The position numbers and the translations under genes are program-made. A DNA stretch of 64,000 bases from positions 278,730,039-278,794,038 of the forward strand of contig CM041776.1 in the NCBI GenBank assembly GCA_023374045.1, written 5' to 3'. Below are positions 1 to 11,340 of this stretch, piece after piece. This DNA is from Limonium bicolor (lineage: Eukaryota > Streptophyta > Magnoliopsida > Caryophyllales > Plumbaginaceae). Position 1 is the stretch's first letter. Every line of letters starts with the position of its first letter. The notes under the pieces were generated by a model. It did not search any database and was not told the DNA's origin. It saw only the letters and a list, made by a program, of their open reading frames with translations.

Positions 1-2145
1 GCTGATCATAGACTCATGGGTGTAATTGGCGTTTTTGACACTATGATTTCATTTTGTCCTATGCACTGCTTGTTTAATTTTATTCCTTCTGCACGATTTG
101 ATTTTATGTTTGATCGATTGGACTTTGTGTTTGTCTAAACGTTTTCCCATTGCCATTCGGATTTTGTTTTGGATTGAGCTGGTTCGTTTTGTTTCATTCA
201 AGCCCAATTTGATGGCTAACACAAGTACCCCTAGTTATTATCCTCTAGGACCCGTTCACTGACAGAAAAGTTTTGGATGTATTATCGCTCCACACCTAAC
301 GGGTCTCTCATTCGTTTCGTGTGGCAATAATCTCCTATAACTTCAGAAAATACTTTAACCACCATTATATGTATATAAGAACAAAAACTTCAAAAAAACA
401 AGCCCTAAAGACTATTTTAGGAGGGCTTAGGATGTTCAACCGCCCCATGCCTTGCGGGTCTCTCATTCGCTTTATGTGGGTGGAATCCTCATTTGCCTTC
501 AATACACCCATAATCAAAAGTTAATAAATCAATAAATTGATCAATCTCACTTGTTAATATCTCATAAATCAAGTCCAAAAATCAATAAGCCCTATCTTTG
601 GCCCAAATCTGAAAAGCCCAAATTGTTTCAAATAAAGAAGCTCAATGCTTTGATCAGGCCCAAAAACCATGTCAAGCCCAACATTCAAAAGGCCCAACTT
701 AACTCAAATTCTAATTGGCCCAAACAAGGCCCAATTCAGCCCAGAAACCCAAACAAGGCCCATTTCTGCTCAGAACCCAAATTTGACTTGGTCTAACTTT
801 GACCCGGCCCGTTTTCAATCCCAACCTAAATTCAATTCAAACCCAATTCACTCAATTAAATTCAAACCCAATTCATTCATCCCAAACCCAATTCCATTCA
901 ATTCGTCCAATTCAAACTCAACTTGTAAATCCCATTTAAAACTCCAAAAATCCAAAAATCTGTTTTTTCAAATTTCAAACATTCATCTCATTCAAATTTC
1001 ATCAAGTTTTCTTAGATTTCAAAGAACCTATTTTATGGAATTTTAAAGGAAAAAGTCTTCTCACATCACAGAAAACTCTTCTCAAAACACAGAAAGTTCT
1101 TCTCACATATACATAAAGTTTTCTCCTAAAAACATTTCTCAAAATCAGTGTTTCTTCATCAAGATTTCCGAATAACTTTTCAAACTCAAAACTAAACCGT
1201 TTTTAGGGAACATAGGAAGTCTAACACTTTCAAAGAACATTTTCTTCCTGGTTAGACATCACTTGTCTCCCGTTCCAAAGAAAAATCTGAGGCAGGGCAC
1301 TAGGGTCGTAGCCTCCCTTGTTGCGGTGGATCTCTTTAGGCGGGGCATTAGGGTAACAAACCTCCCCTAATTGCATCCTAGATTTTTACAAGGCGTGGCG
1401 CTAGGGAAGTAATGACCTTCCTAGTCACAGCCGGGATTTTAGAATCGTCTAACTCCCTTCCACTCGATTTCAGTATTTTCGGCATTTAATGTTTTAAACC
1501 TGGAAGTTAGAGATGTTATTAGGATTTGACCGAGAACATATCATTCATGGTGTTTCTCTCTAAATCCTATTTTTTACATAAATGCATTGCCCCATCTTTC
1601 AAGCCTCGACACTTACCATTAATTAAGTGTCGTGTTCGAGGGGGTACATTCGGATTATCCGCCCTCTTACAACAAAAAAATGATTTTTCGGTTAAAAAAA
1701 CTTTAAGAAAGATGATTTTGACAATCATTCCTCCAAACAATTCCATCCTTCATTATCTCACTCTAAAATTGAAATATCCCAAAACCTCAACCCTTTCGGA
1801 ATACCAAATCTGAAAAACCCGGGATCTTAACCCAAACTTCAATTGCCTCACACACTCAAATCATCTTCAAAACTCTAAATCGCCTCAAACTCAAATCATC
1901 CATAAAATTCCCACTCAAACTTCTTGAAGTCTCACAGGCCCGAGCGCCCCACAGACTCAAACACCTCAATCTCTTCACCATTTTAAGATTCAATCGTCTC
2001 ACAGACCCGAGCGTCGCATAGACCTTGATATCTCATTCCTCCCACTACATGAACATCCCAAATGTCTCATAGACCCGAGCCTCACATAGACTAACCTCTC
2101 AAACACCCTCAAAACCCCAAAATCTTCAAAAACCCCAAAACCCTG

Positions 2146-2210
2146 AACTACGTAAGGTCTGACCTCAACAAGGGGTTGAGTACATAGGCAGCCCAGCTAG
2201 GGTGCGACCC
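2146..2210 (+). promoter_or_regulatory. Hairpin plus TACATAGGCAGCCC motif in 5' LTR
   Basis: CTACGTAAGG, a short hairpin (CTCAAC, loop AAGGG, GTTGAG at 2164-2180), then TACATAGGCAGCCC and GGGTGCGACCCC. The same block is at 14729-14793 in the 3' LTR and, more diverged, at 8131-8195 in the internal region. TAT/Ogre LTRs commonly carry a related TACGTAGGCAGC block. An AATAAA-like string follows at about 2217, so a role near RNA 3'-end formation is possible but unproven. Confidence 0.6.
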
Positions 2211-2930
2211 CGTTCTAATAAAAAAAGCCTTTTTCCCACTCTAAGATGTTCTTTATAACTCTCAAAATGCTGAAGACTTCTTCAGGCTCCCACGAACTTC
2301 AAACAATTAGACTCTATGTCTTTTATATTCACTCAATCCAGGGTTTTCCCAAACCTTCATTCTATACTCATCTGATTTCACCAATTCCCCTTCTTGGCGC
2401 TAGCTTGGCAGAAAAGCTCGTCTCATCTACTCTATTTCTCTCTTCTTGCCCTAATCATATCCTTGGCTTTTAAATGAATCTCTTTAACAAAGGTTTTGAA
2501 AGAAGGCAATCCCGACAATTGGAGACCGAGGTTTCTTCGGGCATCAATCCGAAGTCCTAGTCGTTGTCAATTCTAAGGGGTGTAACCTAGTGCGAACCCA
2601 CACGGAATCTCTGATATGACCACATAAGTCCTGTCTATAGGTAACAAATTCAGAGTCAACGAACGGTTCTTAGAACCCTCATTCCCTTCCTTCCTAGTAT
2701 CTTAGGTCAAACTAGGTGGCGACTCTAGTCAATTCCGCCCTTAGGGCATAAATCCGCATGGAGCCCATCGAGAGCGGGTGTAGTGCACATTTGCACTCCC
2801 CTCTATGCTTTCTGGGAAAGACGGACAATTTAGTAGGTATTTGAGGGATGCCAAAAATAAAGGGTTTTCACCCTCCACAGAATGGCATTTTCTAGGATCT
2901 CGACTTTTCAGCCATATCACATTTAGATAG

Positions 2931-2949
2931 ACCCCCCCCCCCCCCCCCC
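2931..2949 (+). repeat. Poly(C) tract near LTR end
   Basis: A run of about 19 C close to the end of the 5' LTR. The matching run in the 3' LTR (about 15516-15525) is only about 9-10 C long, so this homopolymer differs between the two copies. Confidence 0.85.
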
Positions 2950-2977
2950 TCATACCTAAAAATCACCCTCCACAGAG

Positions 2978-2994
2978 TGGCGACTCTGCGGGGA
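2978..2994 (+). other. Primer binding site, tRNA-Arg-like
   Basis: TGGCGACTCTGCGGGGA begins three bases after the LTR terminal CA. TAT/Ogre elements typically carry a PBS of this type, complementary to the 3' end of tRNA-Arg. The match was judged from memory of the family, not by alignment to a tRNA. Confidence 0.7.
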
Positions 2995-5900
2995 AAACTT
3001 GAGTAAGTTTTTCTCAAACTCAAGGATGACTGAACTCCATTCAAAATTGTTGGGACTTCCCCACTTCTTTCAAAACCTTCAAGAGATTCATTTCAAGACT
3101 CTAGGATTATTCTACTTCACACTTTGAGTGCGTATCTGATGTGGACAGATAGGATTTGTTAGATCCTCAACAAACATTGAAACAATTGGGTTAATAATTA
3201 GCTCACACTTAGAAAGAGACACTTAGGTGTGAATGAAGCTAACTTCCCTTTAGGGTAATAAGCAACCAATTTGGAATCACTAATCTCAAGACAAAACTAT
3301 TAGTAATTAGGTTGGTGCTAACTTCTCGGCTTCATTTACATGCTATTTGATTGTGGGGTGCATTGAGTGGGTAGCTTAGGACATGCATTCCTCTGTGTCA
3401 CTCGTTTTATCCACGATGTCACGGGATCCCCAACCGGTCCACGGTTGATTCCCCATGAGCTGGGTCACTCTCTCAGTGAACAAACCCACAAGGGGGTATG
3501 GTCTCCGACTAACGCCTTGAAGCTCATGATCCAAAAATATCCTCCATTACCCGAGTCAAAGCCAGCATATAGCAAGCCATGAGCCTTTAGTGTCTAGCTG
3601 CCTTATCCGATGTCTAAGATGGGCTTATGGGTAGTCACCCCCTTGTATGACGACTGTCTGACCACCCTTATGCCATACCCTGAAGATTGCATGGGCTCAG
3701 TTCTCCATGATTCCTCTGCACCACGAGTGTCTTTAAAGCCCAATGTTGCGCTACAAATTCATAGACGATCCCGTATTTACGGATACCCATACATGAGATA
3801 GCGTAGTCAGCGAATAACTTTGACTTTAAACACACCTTATCGTGCAGACGAGGGGAGACCTATTCCCATGCAGTACTTCCCCGAGTTTCCCGAAAAGTGA
3901 GTGTGTTGTCGGATCATCACTGGCCGTGGCGTATGTTTCCTTATCATCTCGGGTGTCCTGACCTTTCGAACTTAAGCACTCCGAACTTTCTTGATAACGT
4001 GTCACATAAGACATAGCAGAGAAAAAACCCGAGAGATGATAGTGAAGGGACGACGGTTCCCCCGGTGAGGCGGAATCATAATTGACCTGGAAAGTGATTA
4101 TCCCAACATTAACACTTACAGCTCCACATCAAACACTGCCACGATTTACTTATGCTATACATGTGTGCAAACCACTTTCTTAAACCAATCGGTTTTGAGT
4201 TCTGCAAAATGTTCAGAATTCTCTTTTGCACATTTCTTAAAGCTGTTTTATGAGCTCGTTTAATTTTGAATCCAACATAAATTTTACTCATAAACATTTG
4301 CGGTTTTAAACCTGCCACTTCATCTTTAAAATGTTATTTCCAAAACCATTTTCAAAAATAGATTTTGAAAACCCACTTTCTACAAACGAATTTCAAACAA
4401 CATTCTTCACCAACATTATTACAAGTTAGTTTTCAAAAAACGGTTTTCAAAGTTGATTTTCACGAACGTATTTCGAAATAAATGATTTAGTCCCCATGTC
4501 GTGACCCGCTATTTTTGAAGTTCTACCCACCTTCAAGAGCAGTGGTCATTACCGTGGAGCGTACTAGTCATTTTCTATTTTCACAAAGTGGTGGATTTTC
4601 ACATAAGATTTAGTGCTCGATCATTCACTTTTCCTTTCTCAAAATATCCCTCATTCCTCTCGTCGAGCAAGTGAAGCAGCATGAAGATCGACTACGCGGA
4701 TCGAGCTGAAGGCTAGAAGCGCACCAACCCGTAGAGCTAGTCGCGTGACATGAAGGCTGTCACCAACCGTTTAAATACAAAATCAGAGGTGTACCAACCC
4801 GGGTCAAGCGACATGAAGATTAGGAACACCTGTTCGAGTTCAAACTGTTGAAAATCAGAAGAACACCAACCTATTCTGTTTGATCATAATACTGCCCCGT
4901 TGCAGGAGCCTGAAAACGATGAGCAGCCGGTCAAGGGTCCGAAGACGAAGAGTAGCCGTTCAAGAGCCAACCAGGAGCCTGAGCGTAAGCAGTCATTCAG
5001 AAGCTCGAAGACGAAGCAGAAGCAGAGAAGAATTCGGGAGAAGTTTTTAAGCTCAAACTCCCCCTTTTAATGACTTTTAGAATTGATGTATAGGTTTTCC
5101 CCTAACATTCTTTTCTCTCTTGTCAATTTCTGAATAGACTTTGTGTATAGGTTATACATTTCCTTTGCATTCATTTAGATCATTGTGTATAGGGTTTCCC
5201 CACTCCCTATTTTATTTACGAATGACCAAGCATCAAATTCATACTGTGAAAATCCACCACTTCGGAAACATGTTTTTTCAAAACTGTTTTTCTAAAATGT
5301 AACTTGTTTTGGAAACGAGCTAATAAAACAACCAACAAACAAAAGCGTGCAACACATTCATGGCATAAAGGAAAAGAGTTGCATGCATTCTCATTCAGTT
5401 CAAATTCATTAATCATGCATGAATCACGCTCATCTCAGGAAAATGTATAATCACATGTTACATTTCCAACACACCTCACACGAGCTTTCATCCCATTTTT
5501 CAAGCATGCTAACATTTGTCAGATTATTCTTTCTACATTGATGGTCATGTTTGCAGATGAATAACTGCCTTTGCCTATGAGTGGTGACATGATCTTCGAA
5601 GTGATAGCAAGAAATACCGGGCATTCAAGCTTTTTTCCCATTCAGCATACCATGTACATAGAGACCAACAACCACAAAAAAGCATACACACAAAAAAAAT
5701 CCCAAAAAAACCGTACATCCGAAAATCTAAAAAATTGTACATCCGAAAATCCAAAAAAAATCATACATGCAAAAATTCAAAAAAAAAATCATACCTTCAA
5801 AAATCCCAGAAAATGCAGCCCATGTCATATCAGTGGGTCTCCATGCGGGAGTTGTCACTCCCTAAAAGTCCCAAGATCTAGGAGCCAATCACCAACCTGA

Positions 5901-8100
5901 CCTCACTCGAGAATTACTTCTTCGACAACAATCACCACAACTCGACCACCTTCAGAGCCAACAATGACGGGATGAGCTTCATGAACCGCAAGCTGAATTC
6001 GGCTTAAGCGAGACTAGTCATAACCTTACCACTCATGCATTGCATCCAAAAACAGAACAAACACAAAAAAAAACATTCAATCAACCATTTCCATTCACCA
6101 TTTTCAGCATTTCATGCATCCTATATGTAGTAATTCCATATTACCACAATACATAGCATGGTAGATAATCGCATTTGCATACTCCCATATCGAAATGACT
6201 CTTTGGGAAAATGTGAGCGTCGAGTTGATTTGAACATGGTGCGTGAACCACTTAACTCTCGACCATCAATGAACACAAGGGTCTAATTAAAATCGGCACC
6301 ACAGACCAAGTGAGTAGTGTGCGAAGAGCGGTATTTTCCCTTGAATTCTGAATGAGGATATTGGACAATCCACCGAGTGATGAGGGCAGATAGAGCAAGT
6401 CCATAGAGGTAAAACCATGAGCGACTTGTGTATTCCTTCAACACATGGAGAGGCACAATTCATAGCGAGATCAATGTCGATAAACAGGATACGAACTGTG
6501 ATTCATGCAAAGATCCGAGAATAGTAAGAAAACAATCATTGACTAATGAGAATGACGAGGCACTTAGGAACAAAATCTCCACAAAACCAAAAGCTTTGAC
6601 TGCCTTGTACATAATCCCTTAGTGAGCCCTGCTGAGCCTTTAATGAAAAAAAATTCTTCAAAAATTCCACAATATGCCAACCCACGTGCATATACTTACA
6701 TGCCCTTGCAATAGAGGATCTCAAAAGAGCCGGAGCCATGGCCCCTCCCCACCATCTTTCACAAAAACAACAAATGAAATGTTCGAAGAAATCAGTGAGT
6801 CAATGCAACTCCAAAGCCAAACACCAAGAAAGAACACCAAAAATGTTCAAGAAGATCAAAGAGTCAATGCAACTCCAAAGCTGAAAGCCCAAAATACAAA
6901 GGAAAGAATGCTTGAGAAATTCGATGAGCCAGATGCAATTTCAGAGGACAAAAAATGAGAAGAAAGTCCAAACCGTACACCAGAAGAGACAAGAAGGAGA
7001 AATCCAGATCAAGACCAATGATGTCTCACGGAAACCAATAAAAGGTTGTCCAAAACCCGTCTTATCATTCCACCCATGGCGAAGGTGAAACATATCCTCT
7101 ATTGCACAAAAGCTCCACAAATTCCAAATAAATCCCTAGTCCCATGTGACATACATCATACCCCTCAGCCCCGTTATAACCAATAAAAGACCTCTGACTC
7201 GTTAGTTGATGAGCGTTGACTGAAAAGTATCGAATCTGAAATATGAATCATAAGATTCATACTTGTTATCAACATGTCCCGTCATCCCAAAGGGACCATG
7301 AGCGGAAGAGTGTGACCTTACCCTACAAGGTCTTTCGAGTGCGAGTGACTCTTTGATCAAAGCACCAAATCATAAACAACTAACCCTATTGCAAGTGAGA
7401 ATTTGTGAGGGTCGGAAAGTCCAAAACCTCAAAAGAATTCTTAGGAAAATACTGCTCCGAGCATCGAGAGCATCATCACACCATTAGCACACACGGATAT
7501 ACTCACGAGAGATTGACCTACATCCCTCCATGAGAGGAAAGTGATGCACGCATTCGAGTTCAATAATCACTCAAGTTTGAACTGAAGATGTCATATATTC
7601 GTAAACCTCATAGTAATAAAGATAGGACCGTACCTTCTCTCAGAAAAAAAAACTGTATATGCATTTTGTATTGTATCTAGCATATAATATTTGCATGCAT
7701 CATAAGCAATCCACCATCAGCATCTGATTGGTAAGAACTCTGCCTAGTCTCGCTGAAATTCGACTTCAGCTGCAGTTGTCGAAGCGTAACTTTTGATTAA
7801 AAGATGTCAACTAGATCCATCTCGGGTCATCATCAAGCTCTATCGAACCACCTTGGAGCCGTCCTGGGCTATCTTTGACCTACATCGAACCAAACAGGAG
7901 CCATCTGAAGCCATATGAAGACATTCCCTAAATTATCCACTGTCATACTCGAGCCTCATCGGCACCACCTACAAAGCCAAGTTGAAGCCATGCGGGAGTC
8001 ATCCTCAGACATCGATACCATCCCTAGGGCTACACAGGAGCCACTACGACAAGTCAGAGAACAATACGGGAGCCACCTCAAATCCCTGTCGAAGCCATTT
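2995..8100 (+). other. Internal region of TAT-like element, no coding sequence seen
   Basis: About 5 kb without a recognisable gag, protease, reverse transcriptase, RNase H or integrase segment in any frame; open frames are under about 110 codons and low in complexity. Local texture includes A-rich imperfect repeats at about 5690-5820 and dispersed GGAGCCATC-type words from about 7850. The region is probably a non-coding filler domain of a LARD-like derivative. Confidence 0.7.
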
Positions 8101-8130
8101 CATCACTAAGACCTTGCTCATAGAGTTTCA

Positions 8131-8195
8131 AACTACGTATGGTTTGATCTCAATACGGAATTGAGTACGTAGGCAGCCCGTCAGGGTGCGACCAC
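8131..8195 (+). repeat. Internal copy of the LTR hairpin motif
   Basis: CTACGTATGG, hairpin CTCAAT-loop-ATTGAG (8149-8165), then TACGTAGGCAGCCC and GGGTGCGACCA. It parallels the LTR blocks at 2146 and 14729, but the last stem pair is T-A instead of C-G, so the stem is kept. Confidence 0.65.
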
Positions 8196-8448
8196 TTCAA
8201 AGGAGAAAACTTTCCTTTTCCTCTTCCTTTGGTGTCATCGAAGTGAACCAACCAAAGCATCGTCATGCTCAATCAGCACAAGTCATCCCGGAGCCATCCA
8301 TGTAAATCCTGGAACCTTGATGAGAACTACGAATAAAGTCATGCAACTGTGTTTCATCATTCACCCATAAAAAACCAACCACCCAAAATGATCACATCCC
8401 ATCAAAAACACACCAACCATATCAAACCCACCAACCATCCCGAGAACA

Positions 8449-8665
8449 TTGGTCACACCGGAGCCATCCGCGCATACCAGAGCCATCAGCGCATACCGAA
8501 GCCATTGGTCACACTGGAGCCATCAACGCATACCAAAGACCATTGGTCATACCGAAGCCATCAGTGCATACCGAAGAAACCAGTGCATACCGGAGCAATT
8601 AGTGCATACCGGAGCACTCAGTGCATACCGGAGCCATCAATGCATGCTGGAGCCATCTCAGATCC
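8449..8665 (+). repeat. Degenerate tandem repeat (GCATACCGGAGCCATC-type)
   Basis: About nine irregular units of roughly 20-24 bp built on GCATACCGGAGCCATCAGT and variants. The same GGAGCCATC words are scattered from about 7850 onward. Both reading frames across it are low-complexity and are not taken as genes. Confidence 0.75.
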
Positions 8666-8856
8666 TTGAAGCCATGCCAGAGCCATCCCGAAGCTTTAAA
8701 GCAACTCTTAAGCCATCAGCTCGCATAAAAAAAATCTTCATCCACAAACAGGGAGTCTCGATTTAACCAATGCATTTGTTTTAAACACCTCACATTGCAT
8801 ATTATTTGCATATATCCACGAAGTTCGTTCACATTCTAATGCATACTCACAACCCG

Positions 8857-9535
8857 CTAGGCAGGTATTACGCTACTAGTGCGGTCCCAATCTTTTCCTT
8901 CACTAGGCAGCTATTACGCTACTAGTGCGAGATCGTTCATTTCATAACCAGCTAGGCAGCTATTACGCTACTAGTACGGTCCCGCCTTTTTTCCTCCACT
9001 AGGCAGCTATTACGCTACTAGTGCAAGATCGTTCAATTCATAACCCGCTAGGCAGCTATTACGCTACTAGTGCGGTCCCACAGTTTTCCTTCACTAGGCA
9101 GCTATTACGCTACTAGTGTAAGATTGTTTCACATCCACCTGCTAGGCAGCTATTACGCTACTAGTACGGTCGTCTTTCATTTTACACCCGCTAGACAGCT
9201 ATTGCGCTACTAGTGTAGTTGGATTTTTCGTTTTACACCTGCTAGACAGCTATTGCGCTACTAGTATGGTACGGTCGCCTTTTGTTTTACACCTGCTAGA
9301 CAGCTATTGCGCTACTAGTACGGTCGCCTTTCATTTTACACCCGCTAGACAGCTATTGCGCTACTAGTGCGGTCGAATTTTTTGTTTTACACCCGCTAGA
9401 CAGCTATTGCGCTACTAGTGCGGTCAAATTTTTTGTTTTACACCTACTAGACAGCTATTGCGCTACTAGTGCGGTCGAATTTTCCGTTTTACACCTGCTA
9501 GACAGCTATTGCGCTACTAGTATGGTACTGAATTT
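8857..9535 (+). repeat. Tandem array, 14 or so units around CAGCTATTACGCTACTAGTG
   Basis: A conserved 20-bp core recurs about every 45-55 bp. The first half of the array has GGCAGCTATTACGC with alternating tails (GCGGTCCC or GCGAGATCG); the second half switches to GACAGCTATTGCGC with GGTCG tails. Arrays between the coding region and the 3' LTR are a known hallmark of Ogre/TAT elements and a source of satellite DNA. Confidence 0.88.
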
Positions 9536-9865
9536 GCATTATAGGCTCGTCGTAAGTCCTAGAACTGGATGTCAAGAGGTCCAGTTGAGGCTCGTCATAA
9601 GCCCTCATGCACTAAACCAAACAATTATTCATTCTAAACTTGTTTAACACATCCAATCGGTGCGTTCAAGGCTTGTCATAAGCCCTCACTCATCAAAATT
9701 TTACGTTCTAAACTTGTTTAAAACATATCCGCGTTTGATCTTCACGTCATAGGCAGGTCACGCACCCCTATCCTTTTGCGGTTTTAGTTACATTTCATAA
9801 GTTGCAGTGAGAATTTTTGGCGTCCCGTCAACCTTGATCCAATTCTACAAGGGTTTGCAAAATTG

Positions 9866-9882
9866 AATCAAGGGGAGCCATC
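9866..9882 (+). other. Polypurine tract of TAT-like element
   Basis: AATCAAGGGGAGCCATC lies directly before the LTR start TGTAGACACC. The purine stretch is short and followed by GCCATC, as often seen in TAT elements. Confidence 0.65.
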
Positions 9883-10702
9883 TGTAGACACCAAAAATTC
9901 TCACCCCATAAAGCAAATTCCGAAATAATGAATAAAATAAAGGGGGGGTCATTGTCTTTCTTTTCCAAAACATATCAACATGCCTGCCAAAACGAAACCA
10001 TCTTTTTATGGCAACTTTTTAAGTCATTTTTCAAAAAACAAAATCCCGAAAAACCCAATCTTTTAAAAATGAATTTCCAACTTCCCTCTGTTTTCAAACC
10101 CGCCCCCTTTTGTTAATTACTTATTTATTCTTCCTATTAGTTTTTATTTTGGTTCATGTTATTTTGATTTATTTTATCTTATTTACCGCTACGCATACAT
10201 ATGTAATGCAACTTCTATTTTTATTGTGTTCGTTTGTATTTTAACCACCATTTTACTAGTACTATTTCAATTTTGATGTACTTATTATTACGTTATTTCG
10301 TTTATCTTATTTTTATTACATGTTGTATTTAATTATGTTTTGTATTTTAGTATTCACACTCCATAATTTCATAACTCTTTTGAGGGAAACAATTCATTTT
10401 GTTAGGTAAAACTATTTTGTTGTACTGTACATGCAAAACGTTAGTGTTTTTTTTTTAGAATTACTCTGTTCAAATTAGGACACTTATATTATTTCTTGCA
10501 TTCATGTATTGAGTTAAGTTAGTAGCCTAGTTGGTTTGTGTGTGCAGGAGGGATGTAAAACACCTAGGTTCAATCATGTGGTGAGCAAATGGAGTTTTTA
10601 TTTTTCTGTTACTCTAACCCATATTTGATCCACTAACCCATTCGACCCGATCCAGCAAGAAAAACCTCAGTCTAAATCTGTCCCAAAACCCTAATATATT
10701 CT

Positions 10703-10710
10703 CTATAAAA
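10703..10710 (+). promoter_or_regulatory. TATA box candidate in 3' LTR
   Basis: CTATAAAA about 820 bp into the LTR, followed by ACAACAACAATC, which looks like a plant 5' leader. This would set the U3/R boundary a little downstream. Confidence 0.5.
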
Positions 10711-10969
10711 CAACAACAATCAGAAACCCGACGGGGCGACACAGTAGCGGTATCCATCAGGTTTTTGACCTCTGGCTTCCTCATTCTATCTTACTGATCA
10801 TCCTCAACCTCAATCCTTGATTCTCTTCATCGATCAACCTTTCTTCTTTTGGAAATAAAACCAAACTACCAATTATCCTCTCCCTGATATTTGATTTACT
10901 TCCATCTGCCATTCTGTCTTTTGATCGTCGTCTGAATCCCCAAATAAAAGGAAACCAGCGAACATCCCC

Positions 10970-11340
10970 TTCCTTTCTCTTCCATCGTGGTAGTTTGCAA
11001 CCCGAAACTGGCGAACACATTTAATTTTACAACCCGGCTGGAGAACTATGAGCATATGATTCTGGCATTCTTCCTTTCTCTTCACCGATGGTGTTTTGCG
11101 CACCCAACTGGTGAAAACGAACAAAAAAATTCATGCTAGTTTGCAAACTCAAAGAGCAGTCAAGCTCCGTACTCTTCAATCTCCTCACAAGACGACGACG
11201 GTAATCTATAACCCATCCCCACATCTTTTCATTCCCCTTCACTGACGGTAATTTGCAACTTAAATTTGTGAGCACATAGCATACAGCTCTAATCTCTTTG
11301 GTCTACTCACGGTAACCTGTTGAATTACACACTGAAACTG
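10970..11340 (+). repeat. Four diverged copies of a GGTAATTTGCAAC module in the LTR
   Basis: CTTTCTCTTCAC followed by GATGGTAGTTTGCAACC-like text and a GAACAC-like tail recurs at about 10975, 11073, 11233 and, in part, 11305. The copies are diverged and spaced about 70-160 bp apart, so this is an old internal duplication within the leader part of the LTR. Confidence 0.5.

Larger units (their letters stand above)
1..2974 (+). repeat. 5' LTR, right-hand 2974 bp
   Basis: Matches 12576-15550 almost base for base, with scattered substitutions and small indels. It ends CTCCACA and is followed at once by the PBS. Reading frames at 669-1046 and 2246-2473 recur in the 3' LTR only because the LTRs are copies; their products are low-complexity and unlike any family I know. 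The corresponding LTR start and promoter lie upstream of the window. Confidence 0.88.

Noticed and set aside
669..1046. 125-codon open frame in the LTR, with a 133-codon counterpart at 13215-13616
   Set aside because: Present twice only because the LTRs are copies; the sequence is low-complexity Pro/Asn/Ser text from CCCAATTCA-like repeats and matches no family.
8857..9535. CRISPR-like pattern of repeats and spacers
   Set aside because: Plant nuclear DNA; the spacers are themselves repeated and the array sits where TAT/Ogre elements carry tandem repeats.
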